From assembly GCA_036394995.1 (NCBI GenBank), contig DASWED010000115.1, forward strand, positions 1 through 46,695: a stretch of DNA of 46,695 nt, written 5' to 3'. A program made the translations under genes and the position numbers. Positions 15,528 to 24,454 of this stretch are shown piece by piece (the stretch's first letter is position 1; each line of letters begins with the position of its first letter). Below the pieces are notes generated by a model. That model searched no databases. It was not told the DNA's origin and saw only the letters and a list, made by a program, of their open reading frames with translations. The DNA is from DASWED01 sp036394995 (GTDB lineage: Bacteria > Actinomycetota > UBA4738 > JACQTL01).

Positions 15528-16634
15528 TCACCCGGTCATGAGGTGCCCGGCCACGGTGTCCACCCCGATCCGGTCGTGCACGTCGAGGGGCAGCTCGGGG
15601 ACGGTCGTCACCTGCACGTCCGGATGATCGGCCGCGAACGCCTCCACGGCGGCCGCCCCTCTGCGCTCCAGGGCGACGAGGCGCTCCGCCAGGCCCAGGC
15701 ACGCGGCGGCGGCCTGCTCCTCCGTGGACCCCGCGGCCAGGCGTTCGACGGCGGCCCCCGGCGCGCTCAGGGGCGGGGCCTCCCGCCACCGGTTCACCAC
15801 CACCCCGGCCAGGTGCATGTCCGACGAGGACAGCCGGTCCACGAAGTGCCCGGCCTCGTCCAGCGAGGCGCGCTCGGGCGCGGTCACCACCAGGAACCCC
15901 GTCTGGTCCTCCGAGAGCAGCCGCAGGACCTGCCCCGCGCGCTGCTTGAATCCCTCGTACATGCCCTCGAAGGCCTGGAGGAACTCGGCGGTGTCCGACA
16001 GCAGCTCGGCCCCCGCGATCTTGCCCAGCGTGGCCGCGAGAGCCTTCGCCCCGAAGCTGGCCCCCCGGATCCCCGCCCGGCCCGCCCGCCGGTACGGCCA
16101 CAGGAGCCACCGGAACATCCGGCCCCCCAGGAAGTCGAGCATCCGACGGGGCGCGTCCAGGAACGACAGGGCGCTCCGGGTGGGGGGGGTGTCGATGACG
16201 ATGGCCTCCCAGTCCCGGTCGGGGTCCGTGGCCAGCTCGTACAGCCGCTCCATGGCCATGTACTCGTGTGTGCCGGAGAGCGTGTCGGCCATCCGCCGGT
16301 AGAACGCGTTGTTCAAGATCCGGTCCCGCCGCTCCCGGGAACCCGCGTGCTGCTCGACAAGGTGATCGAACGTCCGGCGCGTGTCGAGCATGATCGCTTC
16401 GAACGTCGCGCCGTCCCCGGCCTGGACGGTGGTGCGGTCTCCGGGCTGTCGGGGGAGGCCGAGGGCCGTGGCCAGGCGGCGGGCGGGGTCCACGGTCATC
16501 ACCACTGTCCGCCGTCCCTCGCGGGCCAGGGCCACCCCCACCGCCGCGGCCACGGTGGTCTTCCCCACGCCGCCGGACCCGCAGCACACCACGATCCGGC
16601 GGGACCGGAGGTCGTCGCGGAGGGCCCGGCTCAC
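15528..16634 (-). CDS. ArsA/GET3-like ATPase, second of a pair (Rv3680-like)
   Basis: 368 residues. An N-terminal P-loop GSGGVGKTT (19-27) is followed by VMTVDPARRLATALGL, which matches the switch I DPA-x-x-L motif of ArsA/GET3, and by IVIDTPPTRSALSFLDAP (switch II DTPP). The signature Lys of the deviant Walker A (KGG) is Ser here, as I recall for Rv3680. The GTG start overlaps the stop of the first ATPase gene (GTGA), so the pair is co-translated and probably forms a heterodimer. Homologues are annotated as anion-transport ATPases, but in actinobacteria the substrate is not established. Membrane-protein targeting or redox stress have been proposed for such pairs. Confidence 0.88.
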   Translation of the reverse strand: MSRALRDDLRSRRIVVCCGSGGVGKTTVAAAVGVALAREGRRTVVMTVDPARRLATALGLPRQPGDRTTVQAGDGATFEAIMLDTRRTFDHLVEQHAGSRERRDRILNNAFYRRMADTLSGTHEYMAMERLYELATDPDRDWEAIVIDTPPTRSALSFLDAPRRMLDFLGGRMFRWLLWPYRRAGRAGIRGASFGAKALAATLGKIAGAELLSDTAEFLQAFEGMYEGFKQRAGQVLRLLSEDQTGFLVVTAPERASLDEAGHFVDRLSSSDMHLAGVVVNRWREAPPLSAPGAAVERLAAGSTEEQAAAACLGLAERLVALERRGAAAVEAFAADHPDVQVTTVPELPLDVHDRIGVDTVAGHLMTG

Positions 16635-17635
16635 GCCGCCGCCTCCAACACCCGGTCGGCCAGGCCCTCCACCTCGCGTGGGCCGAACCGCTCGGTGGCC
16701 ACCAGCGGCAGGTGGAGCCCGGCCCGGAGCTCCGAGAGGTACCTGGCCTCGGCGTGGACCCTGGCGTCCTCGTCCCGGGCCGCCCGGATCAGCCACTCGG
16801 CCGCCGCGCCGTCCACCTCCTGGCCCGCCCCGGCCAGGACGTCGCGGAGCCGTTCGGGAGAGAGGCGAAGCCCGACGGCCCGCGTCCCGGCCGGGAACAC
16901 GGGAGGACGGACCCGGTTCGCCACGACGGAGGGCGGATCGAACCCGTCCGCGGCCAGGGCCTCGGTGGACTCCAGCGTCTCGGCCACCGCCATCTCCTCG
17001 GGCGTGGCCACCAGGACGAGCCGAGTGTACTCCCGGAACAGCTGCTCGATCGACTCGACCTGACGGCCGGCCCGGCCGCCCCGGATGACCCCCCGGTAGG
17101 CCCCCGGCGACCGGAGCATCCCCAGGACCTGGCCCACCGGCGGCGCGTCGACCACCACCAGGTCGTACGCGACGCGCTCGGCGGCTTCCCGTTCCCGCGA
17201 CGTCGCCCGCCACGCGGTGAGCTCGTAGAGCTTGCCGGCGACCATGAGATCCCGGAACCCCGGGACCCCGTCGGTCACGGTCTCCAGGACCTGCGCCCGG
17301 GCCAGGGTCCGCGACAGCGCCTTCATCCGGAAGAACAGCCACAGGTACTCGAGGAGCGCGTCGCGGGCCGTGATGCCCAGGATCGAGAAGCCGAACCTCG
17401 TCCGCCGCTCCTCGAACCCCGTGCGGGGCAGCTCCAGCAGGTCGAACGCCCCGCCCCGGCCCTCCACCTCGGCCAGCAGGACCCGCCGGCCGGTGCGGGC
17501 CGCGGCCATCGCGCACGCCGCCGCGACCGTGGTCTTCCCGGTCCCGCCCTTCCCCGAGACCAAGAGGAGCCGCCGGTCGAACAGGCCCGACAGGTCCGCG
17601 GGCGGGGGCGGCTCGGCGGCATCGTTCCCGGGCAT
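16631..17635 (-). CDS. ArsA/GET3-like ATPase, first of a pair (Rv3679-like)
   Basis: 334 residues. Deviant Walker A GKGGTGKTT is at 28-36 with the signature Lys. VLLAEVEGRGGAFDLLEL takes the switch I place and LVVVDAPPVGQVLGML the switch II place (DAPP instead of DTPP). The C-terminal half (LVLVATPEEMAVAETLES, then VVANRVRPP) is typical of this subfamily. There is no cysteine metal site, so a role in arsenite export is unlikely. It precedes and overlaps the second ATPase gene, is divergent from the NfeD gene by 35 bases, and stands near a WhiB gene, repeating the Rv3679-Rv3680-WhiB4 grouping of Mycobacterium. The start ATG is well placed next to that divergent promoter region. Confidence 0.88.
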   Translation of the reverse strand: MPGNDAAEPPPPADLSGLFDRRLLLVSGKGGTGKTTVAAACAMAAARTGRRVLLAEVEGRGGAFDLLELPRTGFEERRTRFGFSILGITARDALLEYLWLFFRMKALSRTLARAQVLETVTDGVPGFRDLMVAGKLYELTAWRATSREREAAERVAYDLVVVDAPPVGQVLGMLRSPGAYRGVIRGGRAGRQVESIEQLFREYTRLVLVATPEEMAVAETLESTEALAADGFDPPSVVANRVRPPVFPAGTRAVGLRLSPERLRDVLAGAGQEVDGAAAEWLIRAARDEDARVHAEARYLSELRAGLHLPLVATERFGPREVEGLADRVLEAAA

Positions 17636-17670
17636 GGTTCCCGAGCCTACCCGGTACCATACGCACCGCG

Positions 17671-19032
17671 ATGCGCCGGTCCCTCCCCTGGCTCCTCCTG
17701 TTCGCGGCTGCCCTGTGGTGGCTTCCGGCGAGCGCGCACGCGGCGACGCCCACGCCGTCGGGACCCGTCCTGCAGCCGGGCGAGGCCCCCGCGGAGGTCG
17801 ACGTCGTGAAGGTGAACGGCGTGATCGACCGTTCGATGCGGGACTACCTGGTGGCCGCCATCGCCGACGCCGAGTCCCGGGACGCCACGGTGGTCATCCA
17901 GCTCACCACTCCGGGGACGCTCGACGTGGACGCGGTGGCCCTGGCCGAACGCGTCTTCCGGGCCACGGTGCCGGTGGTGGTGTGGATCGGCCCCACCCCG
18001 GCGCACGCGATGGGCGGCGGCCTGCTGCTGGTGTACGCGTCGAGCTATGCCTTGGTGGCCCCCGGGGCCGGCGTGGGGCCGCTGGAGCCCCTCGACCTCG
18101 CCCGCCGGTCGCCGGAGAGTCCCTCGGAGTCCGGGCGGGCCCTGACGGCGGTGGCCCGGTGGTCGTCCGCCCGCCACCGCGACCCGACGTTCGCCTCGGA
18201 GGGGATCGAGGCTCCCGGCCAGGTGGTCCTGGACCGGCGCGTGGTCCAGGACTTCGCGTCGTCCTCCGCGGAGCTGCTGAGCAAGCTGGACGGCGCTCGC
18301 GTCCCCACGGCGGCAGGCGAGATCACGCTCCGGACGAACCCCGAGGTGGCGGCGCTCCGGTTCCACGACCTGGGGATCGGGCGCCGGATCATCCACGCGG
18401 TGGCATCGCCGGTGACGATCTACGTCCTGCTGGTCCTGGGGCTGATGGGCGTGGCGTTCGAGCTGACGCAGTCGGGGATCGGGGTCGCGGGGATCGCCGG
18501 GGCCCTCGGCGTGGGGTTCGCGGCATACGGGCTGATGGTGGTGCCGTTCGGACCGCTCGGGCTGGGGCTCCTCGTGGGCGGACTGGTGCTCCTGGCCGTC
18601 GACGTGGTGATCCGGCGGCTCGGCGTGCTCACGTTGCTGGGCATGGCGGCGTTCGTCACCGGTTCGTACCTCGTGTTCTCGCGGGTGGCCCCGGCCATCG
18701 ACGTGTCGCCCTGGCTGATCTGGCCCACGGCGGTGGCCGTTTTCCTGTACTTCGGGTTCGGCCTGACCGTCGCCCAGCAGGCCAGGGAACGGATCGTGAC
18801 CACCCAGCGGGGACTGGTCGGGCTCCAGGGCGAGACCCGGGGCCCGCTGGACCCGGAGGGGCCCGTGTACGTGAAGGGGACCCTGTGGCGGGGCCGGGCC
18901 CTGGACGGGCCCATCCCGCCGGGCACGAGGATCAGGGTCCGCCGGGTCGACGGCCTGATCCTGAGGGTGGAGCCCGAGCCGGGCGACCCCGGGGCCGATC
19001 CCGGGCCGGGCGGCGCCCCCGGCGACCTCTGA
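17671..19032 (+). CDS. Long-form NfeD/ClpP-like membrane protein, probably without protease activity
   Basis: 453 residues: signal peptide (1-24, ending SAHAA), an extracytoplasmic ClpP/crotonase-type domain (about 40-240), four or so membrane helices (about 245-375) and a C-terminal OB-fold NfeD domain (LVGLQGETRGPLDPEGPVYV, about 385-440). Long NfeD proteins with an active domain are Ser-Lys proteases that cut membrane partners. Here the active-site segment reads TPAHAMGGGLLL (about 109-120): the catalytic Ser position is Gly or Met, and the expected Lys in the later helix is not evident. It may act as a membrane scaffold, as many NfeD proteins work with stomatins. It is divergent from the ArsA pair. 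Confidence 0.85.
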   Translation: MRRSLPWLLLFAAALWWLPASAHAATPTPSGPVLQPGEAPAEVDVVKVNGVIDRSMRDYLVAAIADAESRDATVVIQLTTPGTLDVDAVALAERVFRATVPVVVWIGPTPAHAMGGGLLLVYASSYALVAPGAGVGPLEPLDLARRSPESPSESGRALTAVARWSSARHRDPTFASEGIEAPGQVVLDRRVVQDFASSSAELLSKLDGARVPTAAGEITLRTNPEVAALRFHDLGIGRRIIHAVASPVTIYVLLVLGLMGVAFELTQSGIGVAGIAGALGVGFAAYGLMVVPFGPLGLGLLVGGLVLLAVDVVIRRLGVLTLLGMAAFVTGSYLVFSRVAPAIDVSPWLIWPTAVAVFLYFGFGLTVAQQARERIVTTQRGLVGLQGETRGPLDPEGPVYVKGTLWRGRALDGPIPPGTRIRVRRVDGLILRVEPEPGDPGADPGPGGAPGDL

Positions 19033-19078
19033 GGCACCCAGCCGGGGGGCCCTCTCAGCTTCCGTTCATCATTGTGGC

Positions 19079-19108
19079 GATTGGATGTCCGATGGAACCG
19101 GTCCAATC
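19079..19108. promoter_or_regulatory. Inverted repeat upstream of the WhiB gene
   Basis: GATTGGA (19079-19085) is mirrored by TCCAATC (19102-19108) across 16 bases, in the 141-base gap between the NfeD and WhiB genes. It could be a regulator site in the WhiB promoter. No clear -35/-10 pair is visible. Confidence 0.3.
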
Positions 19109-19173
19109 CGTCGTCCGTCGAAATCCGAACCACTTGAGCAGAAGGAGGGAGAGGCCGCCCCGCGGCCGCCAGG

Positions 19174-19446
19174 ATGGGCACGAGCGACGGGATGACCGGT
19201 TGGCAGTTCCGCGCCGCCTGCCGCGGCGAGGAGTCTGCCCTGTTCTTCGCCCCGAACTACTTCGAGAAGCGCGACCAGAAGAACGGCCGTGAGGCCAAGG
19301 CCAAGCTCATCTGCGGCCGGTGCGAGGTCCGCGACGTGTGCCTCGAGTACGCGCTTCGGATCCGAGAGCCTCACGGTGTGTGGGGCGGCATGAACGAGGC
19401 CGAGCGACGGGCCATCCTGCGAATGCGAGAGCGGCAGGCTGGCTGA
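19174..19446 (+). CDS. WhiB-family iron-sulfur transcription factor
   Basis: 90 residues. Four cysteines, Cys16, Cys47, Cys50 and Cys56 (C-x30-CGRC-x5-C), bind the [4Fe-4S] cluster, and GVWGG (68-72) is the family turn. It is followed by a basic helix (NEAERRAILRMRERQ) for DNA binding. The family is restricted to actinobacteria and their phages, and senses redox signals or nitric oxide while partnering the primary sigma factor. The neighbourhood (PASTA PBP, ArsA pair) resembles that of WhiB4. ATG 19174 gives the normal N-terminal length before WQFRAAC; ATG 19192 is a shorter alternative. Confidence 0.95.
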   Translation: MGTSDGMTGWQFRAACRGEESALFFAPNYFEKRDQKNGREAKAKLICGRCEVRDVCLEYALRIREPHGVWGGMNEAERRAILRMRERQAG

Positions 19447-19596
19447 CCGACGGCGGTCGGCCGCCGCACCTCCCTCGGCGGCCGCGGACTTCCCCGGAGG
19501 GGCGGGTCACACTCGCCCCTCCCGCCGTGTCCGGCCCCGTTCACGTCCGGCTACGCTTGCGCCCCGCCGGTCGCGCGAACGTGGAGGAGGCTGACG

Positions 19597-20058
19597 ATGG
19601 GCCGGATCGAGGACCGACTTTCCGAGCTGGGGATCGAGCTTCCGCCACCGCCGAAGCCGGTGGCCTCGTACGTGCCCGTGGTGAACGCCGGCGGGTTCGC
19701 GTTCGTGGCGGGGCAGGTGGCCAGGATCGACGGCGAGGTCCTCCATCCGGGCCTGGTCGGCGCCCTGGTGTCGGTCGAGCAGGGCGCCGAGGCGGCCCGG
19801 CAGTGCACCCTGCAGGCGCTCTCCGCCCTCCGCGACGCCCTGGGCGATCTCGACCGGGTCCGGCGGATCGCGCAGGTCACGGTGTTCGTCTCGTGCGTGA
19901 ACGACTTCACCCAGCAGCCGGAGGTCGCCAACGGGGCCAGCGACCTGCTGGTGGAGGTGTTCGGCGACGCCGGACGCCACGCCCGGGCGGCGGTCGGGGT
20001 GAGCTCGCTCCCGCTGGGGGCACCGGTCGAGCTCACGCTGGTGGCGGAGCTCGCCTGA
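19597..20058 (+). CDS. RidA (YjgF/YER057c) family protein
   Basis: 153 residues, the longer RidA subtype. RidA enzymes hydrolyse reactive enamine/imine intermediates from PLP enzymes; other subfamilies have unknown substrates. Visible are FVAGQVARIDGEV with HPGLVGALVS, the helix GAEAARQCTLQALSALRDA, and the active-site region HARAAVGVSSLPLGAPVEL whose Arg is the carboxylate-binding residue of active RidA. GGAGGAGG lies just upstream of the ATG. A RidA-like gene (Rv3678c, recalled) lies next to the ArsA pair in Mycobacterium, so this seems part of the same neighbourhood. It converges on selB with a 19-base gap. Confidence 0.9.
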   Translation: MGRIEDRLSELGIELPPPPKPVASYVPVVNAGGFAFVAGQVARIDGEVLHPGLVGALVSVEQGAEAARQCTLQALSALRDALGDLDRVRRIAQVTVFVSCVNDFTQQPEVANGASDLLVEVFGDAGRHARAAVGVSSLPLGAPVELTLVAELA

Positions 20059-20077
20059 GCATTCCCGTTCGCGAGGA

Positions 20078-21946
20078 TCAGATTTCGCGCAGGACCCTGA
20101 GGTCCCCGCGGCGGCGGGTCACGCCGTGCTGGTCGAACCACTCCAGGAGGGGGAGCGCGTACTTCCGCGACGTCCCCAGGTGTTCCCGGAACGCGCTCAC
20201 CGTCATGCCGGCGGCGGCCTCCCGCTGGAGGATCTCGCGCGCCCGCCGGACGAGCTCGGGGGTCATCACGAGGTCCGGGGAGATCCGGACGAGCCTCCCG
20301 GCCCGGGCCGCGGCGTCCACCACCTCGCGCGGGAACCCCGAGGCCACCAGCTCGGACACGGTCGGCGGGCTGGGCTCGCCGGCGGCAACGGTTCCCACCA
20401 GCCGGTCCACCTCCTCCCGGCGTTCCTCCAGCGCCACCCGGTGGGAGGCCAGACGGACGTCCGAGCCCTCGCGGACCAGGGTCCCCGCCGCCTCCAGCGC
20501 GTCGAGCGCGGCGTCCACCAGGCCGGGGTCCGCGGTCCGCCCGGCCCGCTCGACCGCCGAGGCCACGGCGGACCGGGCCACGGCCAGTCCGGCTCCGGGC
20601 AGGAGCGGGTGCTCGCGATGGAATCGCCCCAGGACGTCCTCCACGGCCTCCGCCGCTGTCCGGTGGAGGTCGCCGGCCAGCCACCATCCACCCGCCCGGG
20701 TCGCGCCGGGGATCTCGGCCGGGGACCGGCCGGTGAGCACGGCGAGGTCGGCCGCCCGCACCGCTCCTCGTTCGCCCACCAGGAGGCCGGGGAGCTCGTC
20801 CGGCCGGGCCGCCTCCCGTGCGGCCAGCCGCCGCTCCCAGTCGGCGCCGGGCCGGAGCGGCGGCTCGGGATCGAGCACCGTGCCCCCGGCCACGGTGGCC
20901 CGCCGGCCGGCCTCGCGAAGGACGAACCGGTCCCCGTGGGTGAGCACCAGCGGCGCTGAGAGCCGGATCCGGGCGAACGCGCCGGGGTCCTCGGGGGCCA
21001 GACGTCCGGCTCCGGCGAAGCGGATGCGGGCGTCGCGTTCGGCCGAACCCGCGTACAGCTTGTAGGCGCCCCGGCCGGTGAGGGGGTGGTCCAGGCCCCG
21101 GACCGGCCGAACCCGGGCCTCGATCACCCCGGTGGGCCGCCACTGCCCCGGGAGGCCGAGCACGTCGCCCCGCGCGAGATCGTCGCGTTCGCTCCCCACG
21201 AGGTTCACCGCGACGCGGGCCACCGGGCGGGCCGTCTCGAGGGGGCGCTTGTGGCTCTGGAGGCCCCGGACCCGGGCCCGGTGCCCGGTGGGGTAGATCT
21301 CGACCTCCCCGCCCACCTCGAGCGGACCGCCGGTGAGCGTTCCGGTGATGACGGTCCCGGCGCCGCGGATCGTGAACACGCGGTCGATGAACTGGCGGAC
21401 CCGGCCGTCCTGCTCGGGCGGCGGCGCTGCCGCGACCATGGCGTCGAGGGCGGCTCGGAGGTCGTCCAGTCCCTCGCCGGTGAGCGCGGAGCACGCCACG
21501 ACCGGCGCGTCCTCGAGCGCGGTCCCGGCCAGCCGGTCGCGAACCTCCAGCTCGGCGATCCCCAGCGTCTCCTCGTCCACCAGGTCGCGCTTGGTCAGGG
21601 CCACCACGCCCCCGGCCGCGCCGAGGACGTCCACGATCTCCAGGTGCTCCTCGGACTGCGGCTTCCACCCCTCGTCGGCCGCCACCACGAACAGCACCAG
21701 CCGGACCGGCCCCACGCCGGCCAGCATGTTCCGCACGAACCGCTCGTGGCCGGGGACGTCCACGAACCCGATCTCCCGGCCGGACGGGAGAGTGGCCCAC
21801 GCGAACCCGAGGTCGATCGTGAGGCCGCGACGCTTCTCCTCCGCCAGGCGGTCGGGGTCGATGCCCGTGAGGCGGAGGATCAGCGCGGACTTCCCGTGGT
21901 CCACGTGACCGGCCGTCGCGACGACCTGGGGGAGTGGTTCGGTCAA
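20078..21946 (-). CDS. selB: Selenocysteine-specific elongation factor SelB
   Basis: 622 residues. GTPase that delivers Sec-tRNA to UGA codons marked by a SECIS hairpin. G motifs are GHVDHGKS (13-20), DVPGHERF (63-70), TKRD (118-121) and SALTGEG. They are followed by EF-Tu-like beta-barrel domains (VFTIRGAGTVITGTL) and a C-terminal string of winged helices. The last of these (MTVSAFREHLGTSRKYALPL, then FDQHGVTRRRGD) is the SECIS-binding WH4. The start is TTG, overlapping the selA stop as TTGA; this is the only in-frame position that gives the standard N-terminus, so translation is coupled to selA. No selC or selD is visible in the window. Confidence 0.95.
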   Translation of the reverse strand: MTEPLPQVVATAGHVDHGKSALILRLTGIDPDRLAEEKRRGLTIDLGFAWATLPSGREIGFVDVPGHERFVRNMLAGVGPVRLVLFVVAADEGWKPQSEEHLEIVDVLGAAGGVVALTKRDLVDEETLGIAELEVRDRLAGTALEDAPVVACSALTGEGLDDLRAALDAMVAAAPPPEQDGRVRQFIDRVFTIRGAGTVITGTLTGGPLEVGGEVEIYPTGHRARVRGLQSHKRPLETARPVARVAVNLVGSERDDLARGDVLGLPGQWRPTGVIEARVRPVRGLDHPLTGRGAYKLYAGSAERDARIRFAGAGRLAPEDPGAFARIRLSAPLVLTHGDRFVLREAGRRATVAGGTVLDPEPPLRPGADWERRLAAREAARPDELPGLLVGERGAVRAADLAVLTGRSPAEIPGATRAGGWWLAGDLHRTAAEAVEDVLGRFHREHPLLPGAGLAVARSAVASAVERAGRTADPGLVDAALDALEAAGTLVREGSDVRLASHRVALEERREEVDRLVGTVAAGEPSPPTVSELVASGFPREVVDAAARAGRLVRISPDLVMTPELVRRAREILQREAAAGMTVSAFREHLGTSRKYALPLLEWFDQHGVTRRRGDLRVLREI

Positions 21947-23313
21947 TCCTGCTCCCGTGCGTAGCGCACGGCGCGAGCCAGCCGTTCGTCGTGCTCGGGG
22001 TCCACGGTCCGGAGGTCGAACAGGACCCGCTCGCCCTCGACCCGGCAGAACACCGCCGGGAGCCCGATCCGGAGGCGGTCGGCCAGTCGTTCGGGTTTGG
22101 GATCCTGGACCGCGACCGCCCAGGACGGGACGGTGAACCCCGGGAGGGAGCCGCCACCCGCCGCGGACTCCACCCGCACGGCCGCGCCGTCGAGCACGCC
22201 CGCCAGCGCGCGGGCCCGCACTCGGAGTGCCGACGCCGGTGCGCGGAACATCCGCCACACCGGCAGGTCCTGCCACCGGCCGGTGGCGTACGCGTCGAGC
22301 ACGCGTTCCAGGGCGGCCACCTGCATCTTGTCCACCCGGAGGGCCCGGGCCAGCGGGTGCCGCCGCAACCGCTGCACCACGGCGTCCCGCCCGACCGCGA
22401 TCCCCGCCTGGGGCCCGCCGAGCAGCTTGTCGCCGGAGAACGTCACCAGGTCCGCGCCGTCGGCCAGTGCCTCCGTGGCCGCCGGCTCGTCGGCCGGCAC
22501 GCCCGGGAGGCGGCCGAGGAGCCCGGAGCCGAGGTCGTGGACGAACGGGACTCCGGCCTTCGCGGCCACCGCGGCCAGGTCGCGGGCCGGTGCCGAGTCG
22601 GTGAACCCCACCACGCGGTAGTTGCTGGGGTGGACCTTCAGGATCAGCCCCGTCCGCTGCGTCAGTGCGGCCCGGAAGTCGGCGGTCCGGGTGCGGTTCG
22701 TGGTCCCGACCTCCACGAGCTTCGCTCCGCTCGCCGCCATGATGTCCGGCAGCCGGAATTCGCCGCCGATCTCGATGAGCTCTCCCCGGGACACCAGGAC
22801 CTGCTTCCCCCTGGCCAGCGCTGCCAGCGCCAGCACCAGCGCCCCGGCGTTGTTGTTCACCACGAACGCGGCCTCGGCGCCGGTCAGCGCCGTGAGCAGG
22901 AACTCGGCCCGGGTGGTCCGCTTCCCCCGGCGACCCGACTCGCGGTCCACCTCGAGGTCCGAGTAGCCCATCGCGGCCCGGGCCGCCGCCCGCGCTGCAT
23001 CGCGGGGGAGCGGAGCCCGCCCCAACCCCGTGTGCAGGATCACCCCGGTCGCGTTGATCACGGGCGTCAGCCCGAACGCCACCCGGGCCGCCACCGTCGC
23101 GGCGCGGGCCATCAACAGGTCCGGTGGGTCGGGAGCCCGCCCCCGTGCCGCCCCCTCGCGGGCGTCCTCCAGGACCTGCTGCACGGCGCGCTTCACCACG
23201 TCCCGCCCGAAGTCGGCCGCCGCCCTGCGCCCGGGCCCCGACCGGAGCAGCGAGTCCACCGACGGCAACCGCCGTCGCGAGGGGTCGGCTGCGCGATCAG
23301 TGGCCCTGGCCAT
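21943..23313 (-). CDS. selA: L-seryl-tRNA(Sec) selenium transferase SelA
   Basis: 456 residues. PLP enzyme that converts Ser-tRNA(Sec) to Sec-tRNA(Sec) using selenophosphate. The N-terminal helical domain RLPSVDSLLRS leads to VINATGVILHTGLGRAPL, EVGTTNRT, VHDLGSG and the PLP-binding Lys296 in TFSGDKLLGGPQAG, close to Lys295 of the E. coli enzyme. Length matches the family. It is followed directly by selB (TTGA overlap). With SelA and SelB encoded, at least one selenoprotein should exist in the genome, but I recognised none here. Confidence 0.96.
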   Translation of the reverse strand: MARATDRAADPSRRRLPSVDSLLRSGPGRRAAADFGRDVVKRAVQQVLEDAREGAARGRAPDPPDLLMARAATVAARVAFGLTPVINATGVILHTGLGRAPLPRDAARAAARAAMGYSDLEVDRESGRRGKRTTRAEFLLTALTGAEAAFVVNNNAGALVLALAALARGKQVLVSRGELIEIGGEFRLPDIMAASGAKLVEVGTTNRTRTADFRAALTQRTGLILKVHPSNYRVVGFTDSAPARDLAAVAAKAGVPFVHDLGSGLLGRLPGVPADEPAATEALADGADLVTFSGDKLLGGPQAGIAVGRDAVVQRLRRHPLARALRVDKMQVAALERVLDAYATGRWQDLPVWRMFRAPASALRVRARALAGVLDGAAVRVESAAGGGSLPGFTVPSWAVAVQDPKPERLADRLRIGLPAVFCRVEGERVLFDLRTVDPEHDERLARAVRYAREQD

Positions 23314-23364
23314 CGAGTTCGCAGCCTACTACCGGCGCCGAACGGGCCTCTCGAGCCCAGGGGG

Positions 23365-24408
23365 CTACGCGGCCCGCTCGATGGCGGGGGAGTCCTCGCC
23401 TCGGATGAGGTCGACCACGGCCTCCTCGATGAGGGCCTGGAGCTCCGGTTCGTCGTGTCGCTTCGTGCCGAGCTCGTCGAGGAGGCCGGCGATGGTCCAG
23501 CCGGAGCGGTAGCGGTCGAACACGCGGGGGTCGATGTACGAGGCCCGGCATACGGCCGGCGTGTTGCCGAGGTACCGCGCCACGTCCTTCACGGCCCACA
23601 CCATGGCTCGCTTCGCGGCGGTCCTGGAGCGCGCCGACGGCGCGGCCACCGCCAGGGCCGTCGCCGCCATCACGGTCCCGTGCCAGGTCCGGAAGTCCTT
23701 CGCCGAGTACCCCTCCCCGGCCACGTCCTTGATGTAGGCGTTGATGTCGTCCGATCGGACGTCGACCCACCGCCGGCCCTCCCGCCACGCCAGCAGCTGC
23801 GGGTCGCCCCGGCGCCGCTTCAGCACCGCGACCACCTCCACCACCTCCGGGTCGACCACGCTCTGGATGTGCCGCTTCCCGCCCTTCGCCGGATAGTCGA
23901 ACTCGACGCTCCCGTCCGGGCCGAGCGCGACATGGCTCAGGTGCATGGTGGCCAGGCCGAACGTGCCGTTGTCCTCGGCGTATGCCTCCGACCCGATGCG
24001 GAAGAACCCCCGGTCCAGCAGGCGGACCGAGCACGCCAGCACGCGCTCGCGCGTCGGGCCCTCGTTCGACAGGTGCTCCGACGTGACCTCGCGGAGCCGC
24101 GGGAGGGCCCGGGCGAACTCCAGCATCCGGTCGAACTTCTCCTGGTCCCGCCGGGTCCTCCACAGGGAGTGGTACAGGTACTGCCGGCGGCCCGCCGCGT
24201 CGGTGCCCACCGCCTGGAGGTGTCCCAGCGCGTCCGGACAGATCCACACGTCGGCCCAGGCCGGCGGGATGACCAGCCCCCTGATGCGCTGGAGGACCTC
24301 GGGATCGGTGATCCGTTCGCCGCGGTCGTCGAGATAGACGAATCCCCTGCCGCTCCGCCGCCGGGTGAACCCGGCCAGCGATGGGTCCGATCGTCGTAGC
24401 CGTGGCAC
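23365..24408 (-). CDS. DNA topoisomerase IB (poxvirus-like)
   Basis: 347 residues, GTG start. It relaxes supercoils by single-strand breakage through a 3'-phosphotyrosine. The N-terminal domain has GFVYLDDRGERITD and LVIPPAWADVWICPD. The catalytic domain has Arg137 (FFRIGSEAYAEDN), a Lys in YPAKGGKR, Arg240 (SAKDFRTWHGTV) and nucleophile Tyr291 (CRASYIDPRV). The KDFRTW and SYIDPRV pieces are diagnostic of bacterial TopIB. It lies in a minus-strand run between selA and an acyl-CoA dehydrogenase gene with gaps of about 50 bases, without an obvious functional link. Confidence 0.95.
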   Translation of the reverse strand: MPRLRRSDPSLAGFTRRRSGRGFVYLDDRGERITDPEVLQRIRGLVIPPAWADVWICPDALGHLQAVGTDAAGRRQYLYHSLWRTRRDQEKFDRMLEFARALPRLREVTSEHLSNEGPTRERVLACSVRLLDRGFFRIGSEAYAEDNGTFGLATMHLSHVALGPDGSVEFDYPAKGGKRHIQSVVDPEVVEVVAVLKRRRGDPQLLAWREGRRWVDVRSDDINAYIKDVAGEGYSAKDFRTWHGTVMAATALAVAAPSARSRTAAKRAMVWAVKDVARYLGNTPAVCRASYIDPRVFDRYRSGWTIAGLLDELGTKRHDEPELQALIEEAVVDLIRGEDSPAIERAA

Positions 24409-24454
24409 GGCTCAGGGATTCCCGGTTGCGCTCCCGCTCAACCCGCCGGGCGGC

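Noticed and set aside
12872..15541. 889-codon open frame on the plus strand
   Set aside because: It lies opposite the well-supported PBP gene, has Arg/Gly/Val-rich low-complexity composition and no domain. High GC makes such antisense frames common.
15528..17753. A single 741-residue protein in place of the second ArsA-like ATPase
   Set aside because: Upstream of 16634 this frame is only an out-of-frame reading of the first ATPase. The GTGA overlap and the motif positions support two genes.
20078..23313. In-frame UGA selenoprotein gene near selAB
   Set aside because: All neighbouring genes end at normal family lengths, and none shows homology continuing past a UGA.
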